This document shows positions 24,320 through 36,727 of a stretch of DNA of 64,000 nucleotides, piece by piece. Origin of the DNA: Sipunculus nudus (lineage: Eukaryota > Annelida > Sipuncula > Golfingiida > Sipunculidae); contig CM049314.1 of the NCBI GenBank assembly GCA_026874595.1, forward strand, positions 14,502,729 to 14,566,728, read 5' to 3'. Under the pieces are notes generated by a model, which was given only the letters and a program-made list of their open reading frames with translations, ran no database searches and was not told where the DNA came from. The position numbers were made by a program, and so were the translations under genes. Numbering within the stretch: position 1 is the first letter of the stretch; the number at the start of each line of letters is the position of its first letter.

Positions 24320-25394
24320 TGCTCTGAACACTTTATTTTAATTATCAGCCAAACGATATTTTAGCAATTGCCTGGATAAACAGTATACTGACGCCCCCTG
24401 GTGTCAGCGCATATGAACACACTCTTTTATATTTTGCTTTTATACCAAGGTCTTTCCGAGACTTCTTACTGTTTTATGCTGTTTCTTTTTCAAGGAGGAA
24501 GTTTTTATACCGCTCTGCTTTTCATCGTCTCAAACCATTTAGCCAGACAACACAAAGCAAGGAACATCGACATCGTTTATAAGCATGGTTTTTAACGCCA
24601 GTACAGACGCAATCCCTCTAGAAGTATTCAGTGCAATGTGGACTGAATATTAATAGGGTCGGATGATCAGGTCTGACAGAGTGTGTATTGATAGTACCTC
24701 ACACGAATACATTGAAATTCGCACGTGACCTGCTCTTTATTTGTTACTGCGGGTACCTCCGTACTCATGTTTGAAAAAAAAATCTTGAAGGTTTTATTGA
24801 GTGGCTTCAACTGAAGACCTACTCCCGGGACCATTGTCCCATTGGTAGGTTCCTATTTTGTAAAAAACGGGATCCTTGGGGTATTATAGTGAGTGGTTGT
24901 TGCGTATTGCGTTGAGTCTGCAGATGGGCAGGGTCAAACCTTTCATCTAGGCATTTCCATTCCGAATTGGTTTTTTTTCCTTAAGGATACATTGTGCATG
25001 ACTGGACAGGAAAAGCCGCAGATTCTAAATGCGTCGACTGAAATTCTAATAACCGATAACTGCCGGGTTCTCCCCTCCCCTCTTTGCACATGGCAAAGGC
25101 CCCCCCCGACTTTTTTCGCCATACATCTCTACTTTGATCTGTAATAGTCATTGATGAGTCGGATAAGAATGTTTTCTATTAAGAGATAAACAGCTGAGTA
25201 ACATAAAATGTGGTTACAGTATCACATACTCAAAGGGCATAGATTCATTCAAAAACGTGATGGCATCAATAAACTCATGATGTCAGGTCTGGCCAAATCG
25301 AAGGCCTTGTCTTTTTTTGTGGAGGTAAACACCTCCATTTTTAATGCTTAGTTAACTATTACTATATACACCTGCATAGTTCCATTCCGGTTTT

Positions 25395-25640
25395 CGGACT
25401 ACGTGACAGGGGCTTATACCCGGTTATCCTGGTGTCAACCAGACGCGGTGTACAATTGCTGCGGTTCATGGGTGTGCCATCCCATTGATGGGCGCACTCG
25501 TATGTTAGTTACACTAACCTGTGGGGCACATTATCCCAATTAAGCCTGCAAAGCGCTTACAATGGGTGTGGGTCGACCGTGAAAATCTCACCGCCTCGGC
25601 TGAGATTCGAGCTCACCATCTCCTACCCCTAAGCCACAGA
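25395..25640 (-). mobile_element. tRNA-derived SINE
   Basis: On the minus strand, an A box-like TGGCTTAGGGG (25636-25626) is followed by a B box-like GAGCTCGAATC (about 25613-25603) and then non-tRNA text with GCGCTTTGCAGGCTTAAT. The lower edge is approximate. Confidence 0.65.
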
Positions 25641-27399
25641 AGTTGGTTTATCGAACACCTTTTTACAATGAAAGAATTATTCCTACTCCGTATATTATTC
25701 TTCTTCTATTATTTATTAATTTCAATTGTTGTTTTGTCCGAATTTATTTAGCGACAAATGGATCAATCTCAAAGGCACATCACCACACCGATAGATACAC
25801 ATGAACATTGGTCCAGTCCAGACAAATATTGATAGAGATTAATTTGTATCTGCGAGGACAATCTTCAAATATACTTATAAGTGGCACTTATTTACAAACA
25901 GTCATACAGATACAGTCTAAATATAAATGATTATGGTGGATAAAATCTCACCTGAACAAGCCCCTACCGGCTAAATGGGTACTGCGTGTGTTAAAATAAA
26001 TAACACCCGCACAACGTTACCATCACAAGCAAGTATTCCAGTCACGTGATCAGCTTCCACTGTTAATTCTTATTTCTTATTAGAGTCAAACATACATTAT
26101 TCCTCACATCCAAACCTTCCACATTTATATGAGATTCGAGGTTTTATTTTTTCGCCACGGGATACCGTGAGGTTGAATAAAATACTTATTATATAGTCCC
26201 ATTTAGATAACTGGACCTGCAGGGACATAGTAATCAAGTTTCCTACTGAATGCCTGGCAGCTTCGTGTTCAGTTGTTTGGATGTCTTCAGGTTATCCACG
26301 TAACGTTTTACACCTACATTTAAATGTATAACAATGAAACCTCCCATGCGGATCGGACTGTTAACAAGTACAAGCATGCGTTTATGATATAATATACATG
26401 CATATATAAATTATATGAATATAGATAGATATATATATCTAACCAGATATCAAGTTTTATCTATCTACACAATAATGCATTCAGACCAAACCCATGCGAA
26501 TATGACATGATTACTAAGCATGACTTCAATATGCAGGCCTTTCTGCCTGACGCAAACCCCACCAACGTGAACATGACAATAACCTTACCTGCAGTACGCT
26601 AAGTAAATCTGTGTACCATCAAGTACTAGTCGTAGTCTGAATGATTTTATATATCAGACTACAATTAAGTACATGTATATCTAAGCAGGCGAATGATGTT
26701 CTACATTTAGCGTGCCAGTATGATTGCTAGCTGTAGAATAAACGTCGACCAAAATAGTTCGTTGAACCCTTCATGAAATTCGTATAAATACGGATTTGCT
26801 CCGGGGTAGTTCCTTTATAATCTATGCAAGCTCCCTCAAAGTGTCCGGGCTTTGCTGTTCCTTTTTTTTATGCGTGCTCGTCAGGTGTATGTAGGCTGTA
26901 AAAACCACTACACGGCCGGCCGGTAACGTATGGTTTTGTCAAAAGTGAAAGCCAAATGTAAATAACTACGGCTCTTTGATACATTTTAAATATATTTTGC
27001 ATAGACCTTTAGCTTAGACCTGATAATAAAACCACAGTCTGTTTCATTCGTGACTTTGCTAAATATTACGTCATAAATACAACTGCTTAATCGTCACAAG
27101 AAAAAGGTTTGTACTTTTTTTTGTGTAACGCCACATACAACCACAGCAGGTTATCTGGTACATTTATAACATAATGATTGGTGTCGTTTCCTCCACTCCT
27201 TAATGCGACTCTATATGGTGCTTCCTTATAGTGACAACCACCGTGTCTTGCCTTCCCATAGTGTATATGTTTGTCTGAGTTAACTGTGTGACATACCTCC
27301 TCATCTTTCTGTAATCCAACACGACAAACAGAAGATAATACACTGTCTACCACCTTGAATTTTCGTTGATAGAATTTCTAATTAAAAATTAAATTTTAT

Positions 27400-27675
27400 T
27401 GGATAGGGCGCTGGACTTGTGACCGCAAGGTTGTGGGTTTGCGTCCCGTTCTGACCGCCGTCTGCGCTGACACTCCTAGGCAAAGTCTTTACCACAAAGG
27501 TGCGCTTTCTCAACCCAGGAGTGAATGAGTACTGGTCATGGGAGAAAGGCAAATGTAGAACGAAAAACCTTCTAGCGCCTGATATGGCAGCTTGGGTGAT
27601 ATGCTCCCCAGGGAGCCGAGAAAAGCTACAAGAATGAACAGGCCCGGAAGACCAGAAAGGCAAAGTGTAAAGTCT
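27400..27675 (+). mobile_element. tRNA-derived SINE with conserved-type central domain
   Basis: The head reads GGATAGGGCGCTGGACTTGTG and then GTGGGTTTGCGTCCC, a tRNA-like A/B box pair. The body contains CAACCCAGGAGTGAATGAGT and ACTGGTCATGGGAGAAAGGC. This resembles the CORE/V-type central domains of metazoan SINEs as I recall them (text like CCAGCTGTAAATGGGTACC). Family assignment is inference. Confidence 0.65.
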
Positions 27676-28450
27676 GATTAGACTGACACCGTCGGTGATA
27701 TCTGACTATAAACCACGTCTATTTTTACTTGATTCCACAAAGGTGCTGTGACTGTACAAGTCTTTTCTTTTATCTTCTTTATTCAGTATTGCAGAATTAA
27801 AACAAACAAGAAATCTCAAGCATGATGGGATCACTTTTTCATATAATCATATGGACATATCACCACAAATACCTGCCGTAAGGATTTGGGTTTTTGCAAT
27901 CTAATATCTGATATATTTAAGCATTTATCAAATTAGGTACAACAAGACATTCAGGAAATTTTTGCCATGATACAGCATGAAAAACAACTCATTAATTAGG
28001 GCCTGTCTGCAGAAAAGGAGAGAAAAACAACAGTTAATTACCTATCAAGATAAATAGCCTATGCTTTTTAAGGTGAGGAGGTCACATAAATATTCATGGA
28101 TGTCCTTGATCTTTGTATGCCTGTTCTATGCCTAGCTCGCTGTTTGATGCATTTTCTATAGATTCTGAGATACATTTTCTATAGATTCTGAAAAAAAATC
28201 GGTAGACACGCATTCATACATCCCAAAACTTTAACATATAGTAGTATGCATTTGCTTGGTTGCCCTGTCGTCGGGCATAACTTGGTCAGCAAATAGGTTG
28301 AGTAAAGCCCATAAAAGTCTATTTGATTTGGTAAATATTTTTTGTATAAATCTCACACAAAGAATATCAGGATTATCTTGTGAAGCTGTCTTAAATACAT
28401 TACAAAAAACGAAAAGGGATCATTTTAGTGAATTTTCGCATCGGTGCTTC

Positions 28451-28494
28451 AGCATTCCTTAGTGACGGAGGTATCTAAATATGACCGATTGAGG
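28451..28494 (+). repeat. Isolated decayed copy of the 41-bp minisatellite unit
   Basis: AGCATTCCTTAGTGACGGAG followed by GTATCTAAATATGACCGATT matches the unit of the array that starts about 650 bp further right. Confidence 0.7.
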
Positions 28495-29134
28495 ATTCAT
28501 CCCTTCCCACAGGCGCTAGAATCCTTTACTTGTTTAGATATTAGCTGAAACATTGTTCAATTAACATTTTAAACGATCTCATACCTTTATCCGAGCCTCA
28601 AACCAGTGGATAATGCTTTCTCGTAACCTGTTTGTATGATAAGTCATAAGGCCGGGGTGCTTGTTTGCGAATGATGAGCGATAATACAAGAAATCATAGG
28701 GAACTCCTAAGACCCTCATGTATTTTCGGTCGGAACTTAAAGTCGTTAAATTGTCTCTTCCTTTTTCTAGTATCGAGTAACTTTTCGCATACACCCAGGG
28801 TGCCACTTGTAATGAGATTTTCTTTGCAATTAATCTTCATCCATTTAGCAGCTGTCATCCCAAATAGGGAAATGCCCGTACATCTTTGTGTCCAGGTCCA
28901 CAGTAAAAGGACCTAGGGTGTGACCGGTAGATTATGTTGGGAACATAAACCTGGGGAAAATCTGCCTGTCTGTCGCTTAATGCATACAAAACAGTTCGCA
29001 TGCATTCCAGCGTTGTGGTTTCTTATTTGAACAATTCCCGGCAAACATTATTTACTAATTTATCGCTCAGTAAAAGATAGGGATTCGGTCTTTCATCCAT
29101 AACATTATTCAAGTCGATATCTATGAAACAGGGA

Positions 29135-31120
29135 TTCATGCACCTGTGCCGTCTCGGAGGTATGTATGACTGCTTGAGCAGGAACGGTAATTGTTTTATT
29201 GTAACGGAGGTATATAAATATTACCTTATAATAAGAGCATTCATCCGTGACGGCCTTTTATAAGAATGACAACAAGAGCATTCAACAATGAGCGACTAAT
29301 TTAAATATGATAGCAAGAGCATTCCTCCCTAACGAAGGTAAGTAAGCATTCATCTGTGACAGACTTATTATGATCTATGCAATTATGATCTCTAGAGCAT
29401 TCATCCGTGACGGAGGTATGCAAAGATGACGGCTTGGGCATTCATCCGTGACGGGGGTATGCAAAGATGACCGCTTGGGCATTCATCCGTGACGGGGGTA
29501 TGCAAAGATGACCGCTTGGGCATTCATCCGTGACGGGGGTATGCAAAGATGACCGCTTGAGCATTCATCCGTGACGAGGGTATGCAAAATTCACCGCTTG
29601 GGCATTCTTCCGTGACGGAGGTATGCAAAGATGACCGCTTGGGATTTCATCCGTGACGGGGGTATGCAAAGATGACCGCTTGGGCATTCATCCGTGACGG
29701 GGTTATGCAAAGATGACCGCTTGGGCATTCATCCGTGACGGAGGTATGCAAAAATGACCGCTTGGACATTTATCCGTGACGGGGGTATGCAAAGATGACC
29801 GCTTGGGCATTCATCCGTGACGGGGGTATGCAAAGATGACCGCTTGGGTATTCATCCGTGACGGGGGTATGCAAAGATGACCGCTTGGGTATTCATCCGT
29901 GACGGGGGTATGCAAAGATGACCGCTTGGGCATTCATCCGTGACGGGGGTATACAAAGATGACCACATGGGCATTCATCCGAGACGGAGGTATGTAAAGA
30001 TGACCACTTGGGCATTCATCCGTGACGGGGGTATGCAAAGATGACCGCTTGGGCATTCATCCGTGACGGGGGTATGCAAAGATGACCGCTTGGGCATTCA
30101 TCCGTGACGGGGGTATGCAAAGATGACCGCTTGGGCATTCATCCGTGACGGGGGTATGCAAAGATGACCGCTTGGGCATTCATCCGAGACGGAGGTATGT
30201 AAAGATGACCACTTGGGCATTCATCCGTGACGGGGGTATGCAAAGATGACCGCTTGGGCATTCATCCGTGACGGGGGTATGCAAAGATGACCGCTTGGAC
30301 ATTTATCCGTGACGGGGGTATGCAAAGATGACCGCTTGGGCATTCATCCGTGACGGGGGTATGCAAAGATGACCGCTTGGGCATTCATCCGTGACGGGGG
30401 TATGCAAAAATGACCGCTTGGGCATTTATCCGTGACGGGGGTATGCAAAGATGACCGCTTGGGCATTCATCCGTGACGGGGGTATGCAAAGATGACCGCT
30501 TGGGTATTCATCCGTGACGGGGGTATGCAAAGATGACCGCTTGGGCATTCATCCGTGACGGGGGTATGCAAAGATGACCGCTTGGGCATTCATCCGAGAC
30601 GGAGGTATGTAAAGATGACCACTTGGGCATTCATCCGTGACGGGGGTATGCAAAGATGACCGCTTGGGCATTCATCCGTGACGGGGGTATGCAAAGATGA
30701 CCGCTTGGGCATTCATCCGAGACGGAGGTATGTAAAGATGACCGCTTGGGCATTCATCCGTGACGGGGGTATGCAAAGATGACCGCTTGGGCATTCATCC
30801 GTGACGGAGGTATGCAAAGATGACCGCTTGGGCATTCATCCGAGACGGAGGTATGTAAAGATGACCGCTTGGGCATTAATCTGTGACGGAGGTATGCAAT
30901 GATGACCGCTTGGGCATTCATCCGTGACGGGGGTATGTAAAGATGACCGCTTGGGCTTTCATCTGTGACAGAGGTATGTAAATATGACCGCTTGAGCATT
31001 CACCTGTGGCGGATGTATGTAAATACTACCCTTTAGCAGTTGCATGACAGTTTTTAATTCATCCGTGACGAAGGTATATTAATATGATATCTAAGGCATT
31101 CAACCATGACGGCGGTATAT
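29135..31120 (+). repeat. 41-bp minisatellite array with homogenised core and decayed edges
   Basis: The unit runs GCATTCATCCGTGACGGGGG, TATGCAAAGATGACCGCTTG, G: 41 bp. From about 29397 to 30970 there are roughly 38 closely similar units in direct contact. Outside that core, units are recognisable but diverged. Recurring variants (CCGAGACGGAGGTATGTAAA and GACCACTTGG) come together in the same units and reappear several times, which points to copying of multi-unit blocks. The period is not a multiple of three, so the open frames within it are not meaningful. Confidence 0.95.
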
Positions 31121-32329
31121 CGCAGGTGTTTATCAACACATAGTGAACGCCTAACCAAACAGATCCAGATAACAAAGGGAGAGCCCAGGATCCAAACGCT
31201 TCATAAAATTGGTGATTAATGAGATAAACTTATACATTGTCTAAAAAATGTTCTGCAGTCTGACATTGAAATTTAAATATTGGTGCTATTATTACTGACC
31301 ATATTAGCTAAGTCGTAATTCGAGCAGTCTACATGTTAAAATTTCTGCCATCTCTGTTTTAGATAGATTAAATAAAATGAGAGTAATGCGTTACCTGGAG
31401 CAGACATGAAAAAAAAGAGCTAGCATTGGAGGACGTGAGCTTACATCTCCATACATTCCTGTCATAATGATCCAACCTCTAATCAACTCTATGATAAAAT
31501 CAAATTCCCTTAAATAATTTTTATTTTAATGTAGGTAATATTTCTATAAGCATAACCGTAACTGTTTTTTCTGTGTGTCCAGGGGTTTACCATGGTTCTA
31601 GCACACTGGCACTCCACGGATTCCTCCGGTTGAAAATGGCTGTGCTTATTACGCAGGTTGTCATATCTAACCCTTCACTGACGTAACCATTATCACCGAC
31701 TAAGCCCGGACATACTAATAAAACGTAGGATATTATCAGAGTAAATTATTATTCTACGAAAAAAGAACACGTGATTTTACGGGTTGGAGGACTTTGAGCA
31801 AACGTGCATGTCATGAGCATTTCCTTAGCACAAAGTACACCAGGAAAGGAATACAATTCAGTTCATATTCAGGTGACAGGTGCCTTAAACTCTTTGGAAT
31901 GGTGTGACAGAAAGCACCTACTTGTAGTTAATATTTCATTTGCTCGGTAGCAGGAAGATATGTGAATGTCTATTGATTCTATTTATTGTCTGGCATCGTA
32001 TGACCTTACTTCCCCTCGCTCCCGTACTTGTGGAATAAAAGGATACATTGTGAGATAAAAAAACAGTGCTTTATAAGCCATAATTGGTGCTCGTACGGGA
32101 GAGCTACGGTGCCGTCACTTGGTGTTGAGACAGGGCCATAGAAGTACACGCTGCTTGAAATAAATAAATGTATGTATAGACCAGGTTGACTAGTGTTAAA
32201 AGACTTAATGAGCACAAACATCACAAACGTACAGTTATTACAGTATTATGGGTACTTGTATGGAACAAGGAAGTCGCGCAAGACGTCTAACATATCTTAA
32301 AGCATTCTCCACACAGTTCTAACACTTAT

Positions 32330-32400
32330 CAGGGGCGGATACGAAATTTAAGAATAGGGGGGGGGGGGATAAGGGAGAGAGATCCCCCTCACATAGTGTA
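32330..32400 (+). mobile_element. hAT-like MITE edge with poly-G
   Basis: CAGGGGCGGATACG, then a run of about 12 G from 32357. It resembles the edges at 2981 and 39791. No matching right terminus was found, so this may be a fragment. Confidence 0.4.
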
Positions 32401-34996
32401 GAAACATTTAGAAAATTCGGGCTTTCGAGAGCAATGTAAAAAATGCACCGTTAACCCTGACTGTACATGGGAGGCTCAGGTTAGACCTGCAAATTCATCT
32501 GAAGAAGAAAAAGGGTTTGTCATCCTGCATCAAAATTTTAATTTTCATGATTTTTAGTTGAATTTAATGATTTGGTGCCCCAACTGCTCGGGTCTTCCTT
32601 TTAAGAAATTAAATAAATGATAAAAATTCCTTTGTGATGTTCTGCTTTACATATTTGGCAATACATTTGTTATTATCATGTTGTTCCCTGGTTCTATGTT
32701 ATTTTTATGAAAAACTTTTAACAAATTGTTTCATAAAATGAATAAATATGCCCCCTGCACTGAATTAAAAAAAGTGCCTGAGAACCCTACTTTTTTTCCC
32801 TGCTTAAATGATTGACATTTCAACTGATAATACGTTCTGGAAATATTTCACTCCATCCTCATAATTAGCCTTGATGACATATCCGGTAAATCCCGTCAAG
32901 ACACGAACTGGATAGGAAGCTGATTGTGACTTAACTATTCCAAAAATGAATATCTATGGCATCCTTAACAGAGGTTATTGTATCTACGAAAACAATACAC
33001 ATTTATGTTTAAGTCATATTAATAATTCTTAAATAAGGTTAATGCGTACTGAAATCCTGATGGAAACAAAGTAAAGCTGAGCTGATACGAATTATATTTA
33101 CATCAAATGAAAGATATTACATTTGCATGCCACATATTAATTCCAAACATATTAATCTTAAAATAAAGCCTTTGTTGGGTGTCAGCCGGATCATCATAAC
33201 AACTTATATATAATATATTGCCAGTGTTTAGTACACCTTGAGTGATGGTAATTATAATATTTAGTACTTAAAAAAGACTACTGCATTTACAACTACTGGA
33301 AATGAATCTTCCGGGATGTCTCAGGTGTCTCTTTAAGAAAAAAAATATATACATACACACACACATTTATATATAAATAATTCTGTGTTCGTGTGCTTAT
33401 GTTTTAATCTGTGTGTATATTGTATATGCACTTCTTAATGTATACATTTTTGCTATCCCAGTGTCATCGTATTGAAATTACAAATGTGCATGACGAAACC
33501 TACCGTGAAGACACGCTGTCTATCTATCCTTTTTCAACACGAAACTGTTTTCCGGATTATTGTAAAATCACATTTTCTCAAGATCAGTCGAAATAACTCC
33601 AAACAGTGTCGAACAGGAGATCAGAGTGGTATATTAGACAGCTCTGATGAAAGATAGAGAAGTCTCGGTATGCCTGAGGCGTGTCCCAGAGATCAGCGAC
33701 GTCATCATCTCACTTTGCACCTTCGTTCAGACCGTGCCTTGTCAAATCTCGGCCCCAGAGCTTGTGAAGTGTTGACCCGATCAGGTAACAGAGAGTAAAC
33801 AACGGGTGACAGAGACGGGACATGACCGGGCGCTCAAGTAACGGACTCTCCCCGGGTGTGTCTATAGGGATTTAGTGCATAATAACTGCGTGTCATACAA
33901 ATTATAAAGTTACTCACGTGTATATCACTACAAGCTCACGGCCGTATGCATATTAGCCAATCAGCTAAGCCAGGATCAGCTTTTATTGTATACATATTTG
34001 CGGGCACACACCCAGAGAAAAAGGTGGTTGGGACTTGGGATTCAGACAACCGTTCTCCGTTTTCGTCATGCAGTTAAATTTATATCAACTATTATGAAGT
34101 GTCCTGCCCTGTTATTGTGATTTAATGAAAGGCTGTCTTCCTTATTTAACCTAACAGTTTTACATGACCTAGTACATGCATACGTAAAATATACTATAGG
34201 GATATTTAATATTAAATATTCAAGGGGTATTTAATATTATGTTTTTAATCTATTATGAATTATAAAAAAGTTGGTTGCTGCATATATGAAATAAACCCTT
34301 AACCTTTTCAAATTATTCTATATGATTAACGCAAGAAAATTGCCTTGTTGTAGATATTGGCAAGTTTTAGTATGAGAGAGTTGTCCGCACAGGATCGGCT
34401 AACGACGTGATGTTATACAGAATCGTAGCTTATAACTCTTTTTCGTAACCCTGATATAAAACCTTTAGTTTCGTAATGCTGTACCATTTCAAGTGCACGT
34501 TTAAACAGCCAGTATCTACGGTACCCAACTTTAACTCAACATGAACACACAAGCATTCGGTGAACTGTGGTTGATTTTGCATGGATTCTGAGAAGATGCA
34601 GAGTTATAACACTGTGGCTTATCCTGCGCACTGGGCAGGGCACAAAAGGATTATTCGCGAATAAACAAAGCAACAGGGCGTCTCCCTGTATTATTTCAGA
34701 AGCCTATACCCTACAAACAACATGAGTATGTCCTCTTATGTATATGAGCCAGAAATATTGACCCACCCTGCGTTGCTGTCCCTCTAGCACGCTGAAACTC
34801 GACAGGTTTAAAGTGTTTCTTGGCGCAGGATTAGGACAGTAAATACTGCTTTTGTTTACAACCAATATTTGACAGAGCGGGGACTTCATAAAATCATACC
34901 CATGCATATTTTTATTGGTTTAACCTGAAGTTTTGTAAGATACGCCAGGGATAACTGCCTGAGGAGAGCAGTCCCGCAGTAAACGGGCGATGCCCG

Positions 34997-35061
34997 CCGT
35001 AAGGTTGCCATAAATTCCTCCTTGTGATATTGCCGTAAAGTTTTAATATTACCGTAAAGTT
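34997..35061 (+). promoter_or_regulatory. Three CCGTAARGTT copies just upstream of the gene B start
   Basis: CCGTAAGGTT at 34997 and CCGTAAAGTT at 35033 and 35052 lie within 90 bp of the ATG. The last two sit in a roughly 19-bp duplicated text. They could be regulatory sites or 5' leader repeats. I recognise no factor. Confidence 0.3.
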
Positions 35062-35085
35062 TCAAGTGGTGATTTATTTTTAAAC

Positions 35086-35226
35086 ATGGCCTACGACGGT
35101 AGGCGTAGCGGGAGGATATGGATGGAGCGATCGGACGTCAGTATTTCTATGGGGGAGGACAGGACTGAAGGGGGCTATTCCACGCTTCCTTCAAGTCGTA
35201 GCTATAGCGCATTTTCATCAAATCCG
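35086..35226 (+). CDS. Gene B exon 1: start of cytoplasmic tail
   Basis: The ATG (context AAACATGGC) opens 47 codons beginning [12 protein letters not shown] and ending AFSSNP, then a strong donor GTAAGT in phase 0. It is Ser- and Arg-rich, without hydrophobic stretches. Start chosen because it is the first ATG and joins in frame to exon 2; a non-coding exon may precede it. Confidence 0.75.
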
Positions 35227-35505
35227 GTAAGTCACTAACTGAAGGAATATTAAAATATTTAATTATAACTCTTATGCATATATGAGTTTGGATGTCTATA
35301 TTGGAGACTTTTCATAAATCATAAATAGGTATACATGTATATATGATCTCGTACACGAAACGTGAACATTTTATTGAACTTATCCCCTTCAAACGAATAA
35401 CTAGAAAAAAGGAAATCGCCCAAACTTGTTCAACGTTGCAGACTGCAAATATGATATAACAGCTGATTTATTTTGTGTCATGATTTTGCGGTATTTTATA
35501 TATAA

Positions 35506-35545
<40 letters not shown>

Positions 35546-36651
35546 CAGGGTAACCTATAATAATAATAATAATAATAATAATCATAAAATAATAAAATTT
35601 TTAGTAAAGCGAAAAAGTCCATTTTGATACATGCTGTAAAACACTGTTACATTACTGGAATACAATCGGCAATCATTATACATACTATGATTCAAATATG
35701 GAATTAAAGTCCATTGGCTAAAATATCACATTCAAAGGGTAACAATATAAAATGTAACATCTATAAACCAATATTACAAATACCTATTAAAGATATCAAA
35801 TGATACTAAATGTTCAAACCTGTCACTATTAATATACACATCAAGTTCCATCTGGTGAATGGTACTGTCAAGTTCACTAAATTTGAAAGCTACATATAAC
35901 TGTGTATTATCTGCATAAAAAGGATAATTGATCGAATTTTGACGAAGAAGGGGACCTTGGGACCGTGCCCAAAGACCAAACCTTGTGTTATCCCACAATT
36001 TAGTTCTTTTAGTCTAGAGTTATTGCCCCTAGTCTTCACAATTTGTGAACGATTTCCCAGATATATGGAAAACCAATTCAAAACAGTGTCTGTAAATCCA
36101 AGTTGCTGCGGCGGTCTTATCATACAATCACGATCAATTGTAGATGGTAAGATTCTAAACGTCTCTCATGTATGCAGTTATATACGTATTAATAATAATC
36201 CTTTGAAATTGTTTCTTATACAAGAATATATAGAGTTCAAGTGGAAGAAAATATTTACTGAGTTTGGAATAATCAAGTTTTTAAGACTCACATACCAATT
36301 AAATGACCAACGCATTATAGGGATTCTTTAGGGTGTGTAATGGTCGAGTTTTATCAACCATAACAAAACAAATGTAGCTGCACATAGTCAGTAGCAGATT
36401 TTCTTAAACTTCGAAACTATGGCCACTAGGTATGTTATGATCTTCTCGCCATCACATAAAAAAATTTTCCGAGCGTTTATTGAAATGATATATACAATTT
36501 GGCTGAATATAGGAGAACACTTATACACGCATGTTTCAGACCATGTAGAGTTTTTTATGCAATCCACCTCAAGTTCTATTTATGCAGCTTTTGACATAGA
36601 AATAGACAGAGAGCTCGCTCGCGAAAATATAGCTTAAATCGTATGATAGGG

Positions 36652-36727
<76 letters not shown>

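Larger units (their letters stand above)
24153..35085. other. Spacer between divergent genes A and B
   Basis: About 10.9 kb separates the start codons of gene A (minus) and gene B (plus). It holds a CT/TA array about 100 bp upstream of the gene A start, SINEs at 25395-25640 and 27400-27675, a 41-bp minisatellite with decayed flanks (29.1-31.1 kb) and a MITE-like edge at 32330. A GC-richer segment near 33660-33800 contains GACGTCA and could include a 5' untranslated exon, but nothing proves it. No coding gene was recognised. Confidence 0.6.

Noticed and set aside
28579-28806. Minus-strand 75-codon frame ending at a donor-like AAG|GTATGA
   Set aside because: It has no ATG, a stop just upstream, a poor acceptor and no recognisable domain. 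Could be an unknown exon, but support is too thin.
29397-30970. CRISPR-like array
   Set aside because: Units touch each other without unique spacers and the setting is eukaryotic: an ordinary minisatellite.
30754-30999. Minus-strand open frame with repeated LHTSVSDE-like text
   Set aside because: Lies inside the 41-bp minisatellite; the period is not a multiple of three and there is no sign of a gene.
35939-36331. Plus-strand 130-codon frame in intron 1
   Set aside because: Mirror of the antisense reverse transcriptase fossil for much of its length, with no domain of its own.
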